Assembly (NCBI RefSeq): GCF_009720525.1 | Contig: NZ_CP043930.1 | Coordinates: 7,080,001-7,144,000 of the forward strand | Direction of reading: 5' to 3' | Source of the DNA: Gimesia benthica | GTDB taxonomy: Bacteria; Planctomycetota; Planctomycetia; Planctomycetales; Planctomycetaceae | Length of the DNA: 64,000 bases | In this document: positions 28,162 through 35,972 of the stretch, in pieces | Layout: each line of letters starts with the position of its first letter | Position numbering within the stretch: position 1 is the first letter of the stretch | Notes under the pieces: generated by a model | Told to the model about the DNA's origin: nothing | The model's database searches: none | Seen by the model: only the letters and a program-made list of their open reading frames with translations | Program-made: the position numbers and the translations under genes

Positions 28162-28857
28162 CTGCGGTAAAAAAAGGTTAAAGCAACTGGCATCGACCAA
28201 TATGAGAAACTGTTTTCGTCTGCGGCACAAGAGAACTTGATTCATTACGCGATCATGACAGGCTCTCAACTCTGAACCAGTTGGGCCGTTATAAATCTAA
28301 GGTAATCGTGATTAAAATACAGTCTGAACTTCGAATGATCTATTGGCACTTGACCAGCATTTAAAACTACGAGATAGGCACGGTTTCAAAATGTGAAGAT
28401 TCCCAGAAATAGTGGGCGATTTAAAAAGAGTGTCAACTATTCTGAGGAAGAATAACAAGAGAAAACAGTATTCGAAATATAAACCCAAATGTCCACGGCG
28501 TTCAATTCCTGCTGAAGACGCATGTTCCTAATTCATTCGACCTGATCACCATTTCTAATACTACTAATAAATAGCGTGACCTTTACTCAAAATTGATTTC
28601 AAGAATCGAGAGAATATTTCATCTCCTTTCTAGTTCGACTGTCCTACATTCGTTAGCGTTTCGATTGAGAAAAAAAAGATTCTGTAGCCATAAGTCGAAC
28701 TGATACTGTTTCAAATATCAGCAGAAAATTTGCTCTGAACTAGAAAATCCATGATCTCTGATAGCTAAAATAAGGATAACGGGCCACCACTACAGGTGGC
28801 CCGTTATCCCATGTTATTTCTTTTGCTTTTCTCTAATATGTCTGCCCATTTTAAACT
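28162..28857. other. Intergenic region separating the metal block from the ubiquitin-like cluster
   Basis: About 700 AT-rich bases between a plus-strand and a minus-strand operon, i.e. convergent ends. No open frame with start signals is seen. The only structure noted is the hairpin terminator at 28774-28809. It may hold an island internal boundary, but no direct repeat was recognised. Confidence 0.5.
28774..28809 (-). terminator. Terminator at the end of the ubiquitin-like operon
   Basis: A perfect 15-bp stem, GGATAACGGGCCACC (28774-28788) with its complement at 28795-28809, and a 6-base loop. Read on the minus strand it is followed by TTATTTTAGC. It lies 49 bases beyond the stop of the E1-like gene, marking the end of the cluster. 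Confidence 0.85.
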
Positions 28858-29523
28858 TCATTTTAAGTATGTTTCACCAGCGAGAAGATTGAAGGTCGTA
28901 TCAAAATCAACAGGAATAGTTCGCAGCCAGCGAGTGAATTGATGAACCATAAGTCCTGCAGCAATGCTGGCTGCATAAATCGTACTGCGTGATGTACAGC
29001 TTCCGGTTTGTGCCTCGTTTTGTGGGAAAAGTGTTTTCGCATACTGTTTCATTCCATGATGCTGAGTTGCTGTCAGTATCCGAATTGTTTCTCCCAGCAT
29101 TCTTCCATCTGTCCAGAAATCGCATTTTCTGTTGACGGATCGCCAGATCACCGCACGGGCTGATATCGAGTCCACACAACAGAAGACAGCCTCACCCACA
29201 GGAACGGACACTCGATAACGATCCATAATCACCGTTACCTGAATTGAATCGTCAAGCTCCTGGATGGCTCTGGCTGTCGTGTCTACTTTAAGCTGCCCCA
29301 GATCCTGAGCTCGGTATCCCTGAGTCGTGATATTGGTCGACTCCACACTATCAAAGTCAATCAGCTGAATCCGTGGTGTCCCAATCGCCGCCAGTTGCAG
29401 CGCCACCTGACGACCAATGGCCCCCACTCCGATGACGGTTGCCGTCAACTGAGAAAGCCGTTCCGCCGGGATCAGGTCACTTTGTCTTTGGAAACGATCG
29501 ATAGTCACATTTAATGTATTCAA
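28858..29523 (-). CDS. E1/ThiF-like Ubl-activating adenylyltransferase
   Basis: A 221-residue member of the E1/MoeB/ThiF superfamily. The nucleotide-binding loop is [10 protein letters not shown] (residues 30-39), then [15 protein letters not shown] with Asp56/Asp58 and Asn64, and QLK (Lys79). CCVDS at about 115-119 is the second conserved block. Cys176 in [16 protein letters not shown] is the best candidate for a thioester Cys. The CxxC zinc pairs of MoeB/ThiF are absent. The start is a TTG (29523) with GGAG 6 bases upstream, overlapping the JAMM gene's stop (TTGA). It should adenylate the C-terminus of the Ubl at 31203-31427 and pass it to the E2-like protein. Confidence 0.88.
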   Translation of the reverse strand: MNTLNVTIDRFQRQSDLIPAERLSQLTATVIGVGAIGRQVALQLAAIGTPRIQLIDFDSVESTNITTQGYRAQDLGQLKVDTTARAIQELDDSIQVTVIMDRYRVSVPVGEAVFCCVDSISARAVIWRSVNRKCDFWTDGRMLGETIRILTATQHHGMKQYAKTLFPQNEAQTGSCTSRSTIYAASIAAGLMVHQFTRWLRTIPVDFDTTFNLLAGETYLK

Positions 29524-30194
29524 ATCTGTTCTCCTTTCAATTCGTAATCAGCAAAGAGCCAGTCTTCATCCCAGTCAAAATCTGCGGTCTGATCAAAAGC
29601 AGACTGGAACAGGCGACTGTTCTGTTGCGGATGCACATGACTTAAATACTCATCCTCCCAACGTTCTGGATCACTACCGGCAAATGTTTGAGAGTAATCC
29701 CGTTTTACTGGGATTTCGTATTCTGCCGTCGGACCCACATTAAATTTTAACCGAGCATATGTTCGCCCTGTCCGCGCCAGAATGAACATCACGGCCCAAT
29801 CGGATCGACCAAACACACGGTTAAAAGTATTTTCATCGGTCTGGCTGGGCAAGGGACAATCTCCCGGATGCGTATGAATCCAGATCCGACCAAACTGTTC
29901 TGGACGGAGGCCCGCGTCCACCTGGTCGTCAAAGAAATTCGCGACCGCCTCATCGTCGAAGGCCACGTGAGCCACCGAGCAGGTCTGTTCCACAAGCTGC
30001 AGGTCCTGCACCAGCAGCAGATCCTCCTCTGATGTAATCCCAAAGCCACCAACTTCGGTGTCTCCGTAATCACGCAGGTACAACAGTTTCGCCCAGGCAG
30101 TCGGACTGAACCGCAGTTGCGGTAACCGGGTTTGCTGATGAGGCCTGGGTTTCCGGTAATTCTTCCTCTGTTTCTTCGAGTTCTTCTTCCGCAT
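29520..30194 (-). CDS. JAMM/JAB-family (MPN+) deubiquitinase-like metalloprotease
   Basis: A 224-residue zinc isopeptidase-like protein with a complete JAMM site: Glu47 in DTEVGGFG, then [14 protein letters not shown] (His107, His109, Ser117, Asp120), exactly HxHPx6SxxD. The N-terminus is strongly basic ([16 protein letters not shown]). It should process the Ubl precursor and/or remove it from targets. The start at 30194 is chosen because upstream codons in this frame are the out-of-frame reading of the Cys-rich region of the preceding gene. It overlaps that gene by about 125 bases; an ATG at 30215 would make the overlap longer. No ribosome site is obvious, so coupled translation is likely. 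Confidence 0.88.
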   Translation of the reverse strand: MRKKNSKKQRKNYRKPRPHQQTRLPQLRFSPTAWAKLLYLRDYGDTEVGGFGITSEEDLLLVQDLQLVEQTCSVAHVAFDDEAVANFFDDQVDAGLRPEQFGRIWIHTHPGDCPLPSQTDENTFNRVFGRSDWAVMFILARTGRTYARLKFNVGPTAEYEIPVKRDYSQTFAGSDPERWEDEYLSHVHPQQNSRLFQSAFDQTADFDWDEDWLFADYELKGEQI

Positions 30195-31125
30195 CACAAT
30201 CAGAGCACCTTTCATTTTCAAGTAAACAGCGTTGGCAGCAGTCAGCATGACACTGTATGCACTGTTGCAGACAGGACGAACAGCAGTGGCCGTGACAGCC
30301 ATCACAGTACGACAAACACTCATGGCAAAACGGACAATCGCAGTCCGAACAATCCTTAGTACACCCCGTGCAAAGTGTGATTTCACAGTTATCACAGCGG
30401 GTTTGCTGGTTGGCTGCGATCACATCGGCGCACTCGGTACATTCAACACTGTCCCAGTCACTGAGCGCCACATAGGGACTGTCGCGGTTATAAGTTTGTA
30501 ACAGGCTGGCCACCATCGTGAAAAAATCAAACAGCCGTCCCTGTTCCAGCGACCGGCGTATGACTTGCCGTCCATCCCCTTCACAGACGACATCAGATTG
30601 AATATGGGGATGTGTGACACAGTCATTGGTAAACGCCGGATGCGGGTCCGTGGCGAACACGCGATAAGGGGACCCGTTATCCATTTTCAGATTTGCATAA
30701 TTGAGACGAATCTCAAAAGGGCCCAGATAGACGCCTTCCAGTTTAATCGGTTCTGTACTGACAGAGATGGTCTGGGCACGGAGATCCAGCTGCAGCTCAC
30801 CGAATTCTTCTTCTAAAGACCGCAGTTCTGCATAGAGTTCCCTGACGGAAGAAATCTGCTGCGGAGATGTATCAGACGACAATTCACCATGTAAAGTTGT
30901 CAGTTCCTGGATCAACTGGGTTACACCAGTTTTCAGTTGTCGTTCCAGTTTTAGTGCAGCCGAATCCCAGCCTCTGCGTTGTGCTTGTTGGCGTTTCCGT
31001 AGTAACCGGTCACAGTACCACCATGTCTGGAATGGCATTTCATATAACGACGAGGGTTCTTCAGACACCAGACAGTGATATATTCGACTGGCAGTCCGCC
31101 AGAGTCGTTTTCGTGGATGCTTCAT
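30070..31125 (-). CDS. E2-like (UBC-fold) protein fused to a RING-like Cys-rich domain
   Basis: A 351-residue protein. Residues about 55-115 are helical and charged. Residues about 120-225 resemble a bacterial E2/UBC-fold domain, with [12 protein letters not shown], then [15 protein letters not shown], comparable to the HPN-x-G-x-I-C-L block of E2 enzymes; Cys181 is the candidate active-site Cys. [18 protein letters not shown] matches the E2 helix after it. Residues 229-310 contain about 27 Cys and several His in CxxC pairs (CTEC, CDNC, CTGC, CPFCHEC, CDGC), like one or two RING/treble-clef zinc domains. The tail is acidic. GAGGAG precedes the ATG at 31125. E2 plus E3-like activity in one chain is the inferred role. 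Confidence 0.75.
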   Translation of the reverse strand: MKHPRKRLWRTASRIYHCLVSEEPSSLYEMPFQTWWYCDRLLRKRQQAQRRGWDSAALKLERQLKTGVTQLIQELTTLHGELSSDTSPQQISSVRELYAELRSLEEEFGELQLDLRAQTISVSTEPIKLEGVYLGPFEIRLNYANLKMDNGSPYRVFATDPHPAFTNDCVTHPHIQSDVVCEGDGRQVIRRSLEQGRLFDFFTMVASLLQTYNRDSPYVALSDWDSVECTECADVIAANQQTRCDNCEITLCTGCTKDCSDCDCPFCHECLSYCDGCHGHCCSSCLQQCIQCHADCCQRCLLENERCSDCDAEEELEETEEELPETQASSANPVTATAVQSDCLGETVVPA

Positions 31126-31157
31126 TGTCTCCTCTTTCAAAAAATGGATTCCAGGGC

Positions 31158-31187
31158 GGACTGCCGGGGACGAGACCCCGACAGTCC
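31158..31187 (-). promoter_or_regulatory. Hairpin between the Ubl and E2-RING genes
   Basis: GGACTGCCGGGG at 31158-31169 pairs with 31176-31187 (12 bp including one G-U on the minus strand), with a 6-base loop. It lies in the 77-base gap between the Ubl stop and the E2-RING start; an ATTTTTTG tract follows about 10 bases later. It could attenuate transcription or protect the upstream mRNA, so that more Ubl than ligase is made. Confidence 0.55.
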
Positions 31188-31202
31188 GTGGAAATACAAA
31201 AA

Positions 31203-31427
31203 CTAGGACCGCGCCCCCTCAATCTTCGTCGGAGTGATCGAAATTCGGTCCCCGTCCTGTAACTGCTGGTCCGGGGGGCACGGCTGGCGATTCACGCGAA
31301 TCAGGTAATCGCGGGCTTCCGCATCTCCCATCTTCTGCTCAAAAAGTTGTGCTACCGTGGTTCCTGCGGGGACATCGATATAATCAGCGAACCCACCGCC
31401 ATCGTTGTTGATCAATAAAAGTTTCAT
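31203..31427 (-). CDS. Ubiquitin-like beta-grasp protein (ThiS/MoaD-type)
   Basis: A 74-residue protein, close in size to ubiquitin. It reads as a beta-grasp: MKLLLINN (strand 1), [18 protein letters not shown] (strand 2 and helix), [28 protein letters not shown], the last block matching the VNG...L.DGD.I.I..P pattern of ThiS/MoaD-family proteins. The C-terminus ends KIEGARS, with a single Gly (71) followed by three residues rather than a free Gly-Gly. AAGGAC precedes the ATG at 31427. It is upstream of the E2-RING, JAMM and E1 genes and is their likely substrate. Confidence 0.85.
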   Translation of the reverse strand: MKLLLINNDGGGFADYIDVPAGTTVAQLFEQKMGDAEARDYLIRVNRQPCPPDQQLQDGDRISITPTKIEGARS

Positions 31428-31479
31428 AAAAGTCCTTCCAGTTGTTGTTTGAAAATGTTTAAAAACACACAATGTTTGT

Positions 31480-31671
31480 TTATGTGAGCAGCCGTCGTTT
31501 GCGACGCCGTTTCCTGCGGCGTGTATTGCTTTTCACACCCCGTCGTCCCTTGATGCGTCCGGCGTGCAGCGTTTGCAGCAGGACTGACTGCGATTTTGAT
31601 CGTACACTGAGGATCTTTGGGACAGTTCGACAGCATTCGCTCGTTTGAAGATCAGCCCACCACTGGTTCAT
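31480..31671 (-). CDS. Small basic protein in the ubiquitin-like cluster
   Basis: A 63-residue frame starting [14 protein letters not shown] and ending in a run of Arg/Lys ([14 protein letters not shown]). AGGGG lies about 6 bases before the ATG, and it overlaps the previous gene's end by 20 bases, as coupled genes do. The basic tail suggests nucleic-acid or acidic-protein binding. A competing frame at 31424-31636 has no ribosome site. No family is recognised. Confidence 0.5.
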   Translation of the reverse strand: MNQWWADLQTSECCRTVPKILSVRSKSQSVLLQTLHAGRIKGRRGVKSNTRRRKRRRKRRLLT

Positions 31672-31867
31672 GGCGTGCCCCTTGTCGCTCGGAATTTAGT
31701 CGATTGGCTTCCAGTTCATCCCAGTCAATGATGTAAGGGCCCGACTCTTCTGCCTCGGGATCAATGACTTCCTCGGGCTCCGCTAATAAGAAGCCCAGAC
31801 GTTTTACGGTCGACATGCTTTCGCCGGTTGCCAGGGCCACGGCCCGATTTAAATCTGCCTGTCTCAT
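31652..31867 (-). CDS. Conserved small protein, first gene of the Ubl transcript
   Basis: A 71-residue protein. The N-terminal half looks like a small helix-turn-helix-type unit (MRQADLNRAVALATGESMSTVKRLGFLL), followed by an acidic linker and PYIIDWDELEANR. GGAG lies 7 bases before the ATG. I believe this N-terminal pattern recurs in short hypothetical proteins of planctomycetes and other bacteria, but no function is known to me. It begins just after the terminator at 31901-31941, so its promoter should be in or near the A/T-rich stretch around 31870-31900. Confidence 0.7.
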   Translation of the reverse strand: MRQADLNRAVALATGESMSTVKRLGFLLAEPEEVIDPEAEESGPYIIDWDELEANRLNSERQGARHEPVVG

Positions 31868-31900
31868 CAGTTGTCTCCTTCAAAACGAAAATGTTTAAAC

Positions 31901-31941
31901 AAAAAAAACCGGTCCTGCGGGCAACAAACCTGCGGAACCGG
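31901..31941 (-). terminator. Intrinsic terminator inside the cluster
   Basis: On the minus strand a roughly 10-bp GC-rich stem (CCGGTTCCGC pairing with GCAGGACCGG, one mismatch and one wobble) is followed directly by eight T. It lies between the genes ending at 31975 and starting at 31867, so the cluster is probably two transcripts or has an attenuated junction. Confidence 0.75.
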
Positions 31942-31974
31942 GGCAAACCAGTGATAAAATTAAGTTGTCAGTTC

Positions 31975-32226
31975 TCAAGGACCGGTATCTGGCGACAACC
32001 AATGCTGTTCCAGCCAGTCCGTTTCGGATTCCAGGGCAGCACTCCGCTGCGTAAACGGGCCCAGCTGGGGCCCATTCACGGGGGACAGATCGACCAGCCA
32101 TTGACCAGCTGCATTCGGTTCGACGTAAGAGCCACGTGAAATGGTCAGTCGACCGAGAGTTGCCAGGTTAAAGGCTTCTGAGTAAACGCAGTGAACCGTC
32201 CCCAGTGGTGAGATCAAAAGTTTCAT
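31975..32226 (-). CDS. Conserved small protein with GPxLGPF motif
   Basis: An 83-residue protein containing LGRLTISRGSYVEPNAAGQW, LSPVNGPQLGPF and a terminal LESETDWLEQHWL. I recognise this pattern as a recurring short hypothetical protein in bacteria, without known function. Its first residues (MKLLISPLG) superficially resemble the Ubl's start but the rest does not. GAGG precedes the ATG. It is the last gene of the upstream transcript, 10 bases after the 313-residue protein. Confidence 0.7.
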   Translation of the reverse strand: MKLLISPLGTVHCVYSEAFNLATLGRLTISRGSYVEPNAAGQWLVDLSPVNGPQLGPFTQRSAALESETDWLEQHWLSPDTGP

Positions 32227-32236
32227 GTGGATTACC

Positions 32237-33178
32237 TCACTTGGGAGTTCGAATAATCTGACGCCGTGGTCGATCGATTAACAGACCATCCAGGGCTGCC
32301 TGGACGCCAGACAATTCTGATGCGACCTGCTGACGGAGTTCACCCCGTTTTCGCAATTCCTGGGGCTGAATGCCCTGCACGATTCCCTGGCACTGGGCTA
32401 CCAGCACATCCAGCTGCTCGTTAGAACGGACATTCAGGGATCGGAAGCGTTCAAAAAACTCATGCAGGTTCCCGATGGCGGAATCACGAAATACTTTGGG
32501 CCGGCCATCGGCCTGGCCACTCAATCGATCCGTCAGATGCGACACAAGTTGTGACAGTTCGCCCAGAAAGGCGTCTTCCGCCAGCCTGACTGCTTCTTCG
32601 AAGCGTAACTGCACGCGCTGGCACTCCTGCTCATACAGTTCCGGATTGAGTTGCCTTAAATAATCCGGTGGTTCAACGCTGGGAAAGTCCCAGGACACTT
32701 CGAACAGACCTATCAGGGTCAAGGGATAATCGTCGTCATTGAAGAGACTCCCCAGGCGTTCCCGGGCCGCTGACTTCAGGGACAGGTATTGTTCATCCAG
32801 CTGTGAGACAGCCTCGTTGAGCTCTTGCGTGAACTGGTGCATCTGGTCCTGAAATGCAGTCAAAGCATCCTGCCGCAGTAACCGTATTCCGGATTCCGGA
32901 AAGGGCAGGCTGATGGAAGTCCAGTACGAGCGCACCCGCTGACGGACCGCATTCACGGCCCGGAAACGGGGGTGTCCGGTATCCAGTAGTTTCTTGCCCG
33001 CACTCAGGAAGGTCCCTTCTGCCCCAAACGATTCAGCGGCCTGAGTCTTCTGGTCGCGTGTCAGTGACTTGCGCGTACCAAACCATTCAAAACTGATGCG
33101 CGTAGCACACATCGTTGATCGCAGCCGATCGATGGGATCGGTGCGGGTATTTACTTCTTCGATAGCAGTTATGGTCAT
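32237..33178 (-). CDS. Conserved hypothetical protein, mainly alpha-helical
   Basis: A 313-residue soluble protein with no signal peptide or membrane segment. It is rich in charged helices, with recognisable blocks ESFGAEGTFLSAGKKLLDT, SISLPFPESGIRLLRQD, SWDFPSVEPPDYLRQLNP and GNLHEFFERFRSLNVRSN. I believe similar proteins occur in other bacterial accessory clusters, but no function is known to me. AAGGAG precedes the ATG. It sits 25 bases after the AAA+ gene, same strand, and may be the ATPase's partner or substrate adaptor. Confidence 0.75.
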   Translation of the reverse strand: MTITAIEEVNTRTDPIDRLRSTMCATRISFEWFGTRKSLTRDQKTQAAESFGAEGTFLSAGKKLLDTGHPRFRAVNAVRQRVRSYWTSISLPFPESGIRLLRQDALTAFQDQMHQFTQELNEAVSQLDEQYLSLKSAARERLGSLFNDDDYPLTLIGLFEVSWDFPSVEPPDYLRQLNPELYEQECQRVQLRFEEAVRLAEDAFLGELSQLVSHLTDRLSGQADGRPKVFRDSAIGNLHEFFERFRSLNVRSNEQLDVLVAQCQGIVQGIQPQELRKRGELRQQVASELSGVQAALDGLLIDRPRRQIIRTPK

Positions 33179-33203
33179 ATTAGCTCCTTAAATAGAGTGT
33201 GGT

Positions 33204-34700
33204 TTAGTTTCTGTGGGGATCACGAGAGAGATTTCGGCGTGAACGCGAACCAGAACGTTCGTCATTGCTAAATACGCCTGGTTGTTCTGCAGACAGACAG
33301 CGTCTGCTGGCCCAACGCCTGAGACGGGCCACCGATTCGGCGGCGGTGACAGCTACGGGAACCACGTTTTCAGCGGCCTTGATTAAAGGGACTTCGAGCA
33401 GCGCCGCCAGACGACAGCAGGCCCGGATTTCCGAACCGGTCCAATGCCGGTCGTCCGGCAAACGTTGATCGGACGTAAGACCAAACAGTTCACGGTACAG
33501 CCTCCAGATGGCCTGCTTCTGGTCATCTCCCGGTAAATCGAGAAAGAACAGTGCATCAAAGCGTTCGGCCCGCACGAACTCCGGTGGCAGTTTGGAAATG
33601 TCGTTGGCGGTACAAACTACAAACACGTCCGAAGTATGGTCGTTGAGCCAGCCCAGCAGCGTACCCAGCATGCGTGTCGAAACGCCGCTGTCTGACTGTC
33701 CAGAAGAGGCAGAGCCACTCAGCCCTTTCTCGACCTCATCAATGAACAGGACGGCCGGCTGCATCGCATCCACGATCCGAAGTGCTCTACGAGTTCGCTC
33801 CTCGGTCTGACCTAAAAGCGAAGCCATTAGAGCCCCCACGTCGAGTGTCAGTGTGGGACGCCCCGTCTCTTTTCCCAGTGCTTTGGCAAATGCGCTTTTA
33901 CCGGTTCCCGGAACTCCCAGTAACAGCACGCCTCTTGGACGAATGACCGGTGCATCCTGGGAACGGGGGCGGAGTGCACGCAAGCAAAAGGCTTTGAGAG
34001 ACTCCAGACCGCCCAGCCCAGCAAACGATTCCGATCCCTGGTGCAACGATAACAGACCGCTTTTCAGTAGCGTCTGGGATTTCAGCTCCAGTACGACCGA
34101 GGCTTCGATGCGTCCATGCCGCACCAGGGAGAAACTGAAGGCCCCTTCCGCTTCATAACGGGTCAGACCCGAGGCAGCGTCCAGGACACATTGCAGTTCA
34201 GGTCCCTCCGGCAATTCTCCTGTTTCCGTGGCGATACTGCGGGCAATTTCCAGCAGCTGATCCCGACCAGGAAGTTCATGTTCCAGGCAGACAAACAGTT
34301 TTTCCAGTTCTGTAGGGATCTGGACCAGGCTGGAAAGGATGACAATAAATGTCCGTGCCTGTTTACCCAGATTGATCTGTTGTGTCAGCGCCTGAATGAT
34401 CTCCGGCGAATTGATGAAGCAATGGAAGTTTTTAAGGACCAGCAGCGTGGGATGATCCGGATCGGCCTGACTGCTCAGACAGTGAATGGCAGCCAGGGGA
34501 TCGAGGAGCGACGTGTCGCGGCCTTCCGCGAGTTCCGTTCCCTGCAGGCCCCGGTCAATGTCCCATGAGAATAGCCGCCAGTCTTCGCTGTGACAGAGCC
34601 GAGACATTTCCAGCAATGCCTCATCATGTTCGTGGCTCTGAATCCAGATCCCGGTAAAGCAGGCGCGTACGTTCTCCGCAAGTCTTTCGGATAATAACAT
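33204..34700 (-). CDS. Ycf46-like AAA+ ATPase
   Basis: A 498-residue ATPase. The N-terminal 200 residues (ARACFTGIWIQSHEHDEA-like start, then LFSWDIDRG) resemble the degenerate N-domain of cyanobacterial/plastid Ycf46 proteins. The AAA+ core has Walker A GVPGTGKSAFAKAL (about residue 260), Walker B VLFIDEVEKG (about 315), sensor-1 FVVCTANDISKLPPE and an Arg-rich second region with ERFDALFFLDLPG. AAGGAA precedes the ATG. In this cluster it could unfold or remodel modified proteins; that is inference. Homology to AAA+ is certain; the Ycf46 assignment rests on overall layout and on the adjacent DUF1257 and DUF2997 genes. Confidence 0.9.
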   Translation of the reverse strand: MLLSERLAENVRACFTGIWIQSHEHDEALLEMSRLCHSEDWRLFSWDIDRGLQGTELAEGRDTSLLDPLAAIHCLSSQADPDHPTLLVLKNFHCFINSPEIIQALTQQINLGKQARTFIVILSSLVQIPTELEKLFVCLEHELPGRDQLLEIARSIATETGELPEGPELQCVLDAASGLTRYEAEGAFSFSLVRHGRIEASVVLELKSQTLLKSGLLSLHQGSESFAGLGGLESLKAFCLRALRPRSQDAPVIRPRGVLLLGVPGTGKSAFAKALGKETGRPTLTLDVGALMASLLGQTEERTRRALRIVDAMQPAVLFIDEVEKGLSGSASSGQSDSGVSTRMLGTLLGWLNDHTSDVFVVCTANDISKLPPEFVRAERFDALFFLDLPGDDQKQAIWRLYRELFGLTSDQRLPDDRHWTGSEIRACCRLAALLEVPLIKAAENVVPVAVTAAESVARLRRWASRRCLSAEQPGVFSNDERSGSRSRRNLSRDPHRN

Positions 34701-34746
34701 AAGAGTTTCCTTGATGGTTTGAAGTAAAAAGAAGGTGTGAAGTGTA

Positions 34747-35430
34747 TTAAGCGGTTCCCGCCAGCTGGCCGATCGTTTCCAGCCAGGAAATGATTTCCCC
34801 GTCAGGATCGCGTTCCTGCAGTAGGGAAATTGTCATCTGTTCGACCGCGCTGGTATTGAGCCAGTGCTTGGCCCGGTTTCTGAGTCGGACCCGGATTCGA
34901 CGAGTCAGTTGTTTCCAGCTATAGTCATCATGCCGACTGTCGAATACCCGCTGCGCCACTTCCGACGCTACACAATCATGGTCACCGAATTCAACAGTGA
35001 AATCGGCAACAGCCTGAATGGCTTGCGGATGCAGGTAGTTCTCCAAGCTCCGTTTCCGTGTCAGCACAGCACGACAAGGGATTCGTCGATTAATCTGAGC
35101 AACAAGCTCTTCCCGCTGTTCCCTCTCAGGGGATGCCTCTCCGTCTAAGAGATAAAATTCGGGAATTTGGAGCGGAGCCAGCCGACTAAGCCAAGCCCGG
35201 GGGTGGCCGCCAATGGGCAGGAAAATGAGTTCCTTGTCGCGTTCCATCGCGGCCAGGTCAGGCAGTGTGGGATGTGCCGTATGCAGGAGCGTCGAGATGC
35301 GGGTCAGAAATTCAATATCGTGTGCCCCTTCAACGACGACTAGAATACGTACCGGGTGGGGATCTTCGGGAATCGGGTCCGGTAAGACCTGCGTGTATTG
35401 ATTTGCGAAAACTAATTCTCCTGTGTTAAT
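34747..35430 (-). CDS. TOPRIM-like protein, start codon unclear
   Basis: About 200-228 residues. The core VRILVVVEGAHDIEFLTRIS supplies the acidic residue of a TOPRIM-type fold, followed by FLPIGGHPRAWLSRL, FYLLDGEASPE and RKRSLENYLHPQAIQA, the layout of OLD-family/DUF4435-like TOPRIM proteins. TOPRIM domains act in nucleases, primases and topoisomerases. No in-frame ATG, GTG or TTG lies between the DUF2997 stop and this core. The given 5' limit uses an ATT at 35430, inside the overlap with DUF2997; a frameshift from that gene is another possibility. The frame is open much further up but there only shadows DUF1257/DUF2997. Confidence 0.65.
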   Translation of the reverse strand: MNTGELVFANQYTQVLPDPIPEDPHPVRILVVVEGAHDIEFLTRISTLLHTAHPTLPDLAAMERDKELIFLPIGGHPRAWLSRLAPLQIPEFYLLDGEASPEREQREELVAQINRRIPCRAVLTRKRSLENYLHPQAIQAVADFTVEFGDHDCVASEVAQRVFDSRHDDYSWKQLTRRIRVRLRNRAKHWLNTSAVEQMTISLLQERDPDGEIISWLETIGQLAGTA

Positions 35431-35606
35431 TGGTTGGATTGATGTTGAACGGCCTGGTGGTATTCGGAGGTCAGCAGTTCTGAGGAGACCTTTCCCAGAG
35501 CCGCTTCCAGAAACCGGCTGGCGTCTTTGCACCGGGAGCCGGTAAAGCCGCGGGTTTCGATGCGGGACTGACCGTCCGTTGAAAAAATAATGTTGATTGT
35601 TTTCAA
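35412..35606 (-). CDS. DUF2997 family protein
   Basis: A 64-residue protein starting MKTINIIFSTDGQSRIETRGFTGSRCKDASRFLEAALG, the typical DUF2997 pattern, in which a short beta hairpin is followed by a Gly-x-x-Cys and a helix. The conserved Cys (about residue 26) is present. It overlaps the DUF1257 stop by four bases (ATGA), so the two are coupled. In cyanobacteria DUF2997 and DUF1257 genes are also neighbours; function is unknown. Confidence 0.8.
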   Translation of the reverse strand: MKTINIIFSTDGQSRIETRGFTGSRCKDASRFLEAALGKVSSELLTSEYHQAVQHQSNQLTQEN

Positions 35607-35971
35607 TGGTCTGCTCCGATCTGAATGGTGAGTTTAATGGAACCGTCGCTGAGCTGGTTTTCGTGGACGGAATGACCCTTCCGGCGCGCTTCCAGACGGC
35701 ATTTTTCCACGCCGTAAAATTGCAGCAGTCTGTTGAGTTGAGCCGGCTCTCCCCAGCGACCTTCAAAGTTGTCAAATCGAACCTGGCCCTGTTCGACATC
35801 GAACACAACTGGATACCGCCAGTCGGGGAGACGGACCGCGTATCCGGTGGCTTCTCCGCTAAACAGGGGAACGGTTTCGTGAACGGGTTCTCCCAGTTCG
35901 AGTCGGCGGCAGGCCAGGCCCAATGCCTCAGAGTCGCGGACCTCCGTTTGGATGGTGACAATATGTGACAT
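35603..35971 (-). CDS. DUF1257 (Ycf35-like) protein
   Basis: A 122-residue protein with the DUF1257/Ycf35 layout: MSHIVTIQTEVRDSEALGLACRRLE, GYAVRLPDWRYPVVFDVEQGQ, FDNFEGRWGEPAQLNRLLQFYGVEK, and a C-terminal strand GSIKLTIQIG. Ycf35 is encoded in red-algal plastids and cyanobacteria, where its role is not known. Here it lies upstream of DUF2997, TOPRIM and the Ycf46-like ATPase on the same strand, two bases after the coiled-coil lipoprotein gene. Confidence 0.85.
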   Translation of the reverse strand: MSHIVTIQTEVRDSEALGLACRRLELGEPVHETVPLFSGEATGYAVRLPDWRYPVVFDVEQGQVRFDNFEGRWGEPAQLNRLLQFYGVEKCRLEARRKGHSVHENQLSDGSIKLTIQIGADH

Positions 35972-35972
35972 T

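Noticed and set aside
29520-30395. A longer JAMM protein starting at 30395
   Set aside because: The N-terminal 67 residues are the out-of-frame Cys-rich region of the E2-RING gene and have no ribosome site.
34747-35961. A single 404-residue protein across TOPRIM, DUF2997 and DUF1257
   Set aside because: Upstream of about 35430 the frame only reads bases of the two well-supported DUF genes out of frame.
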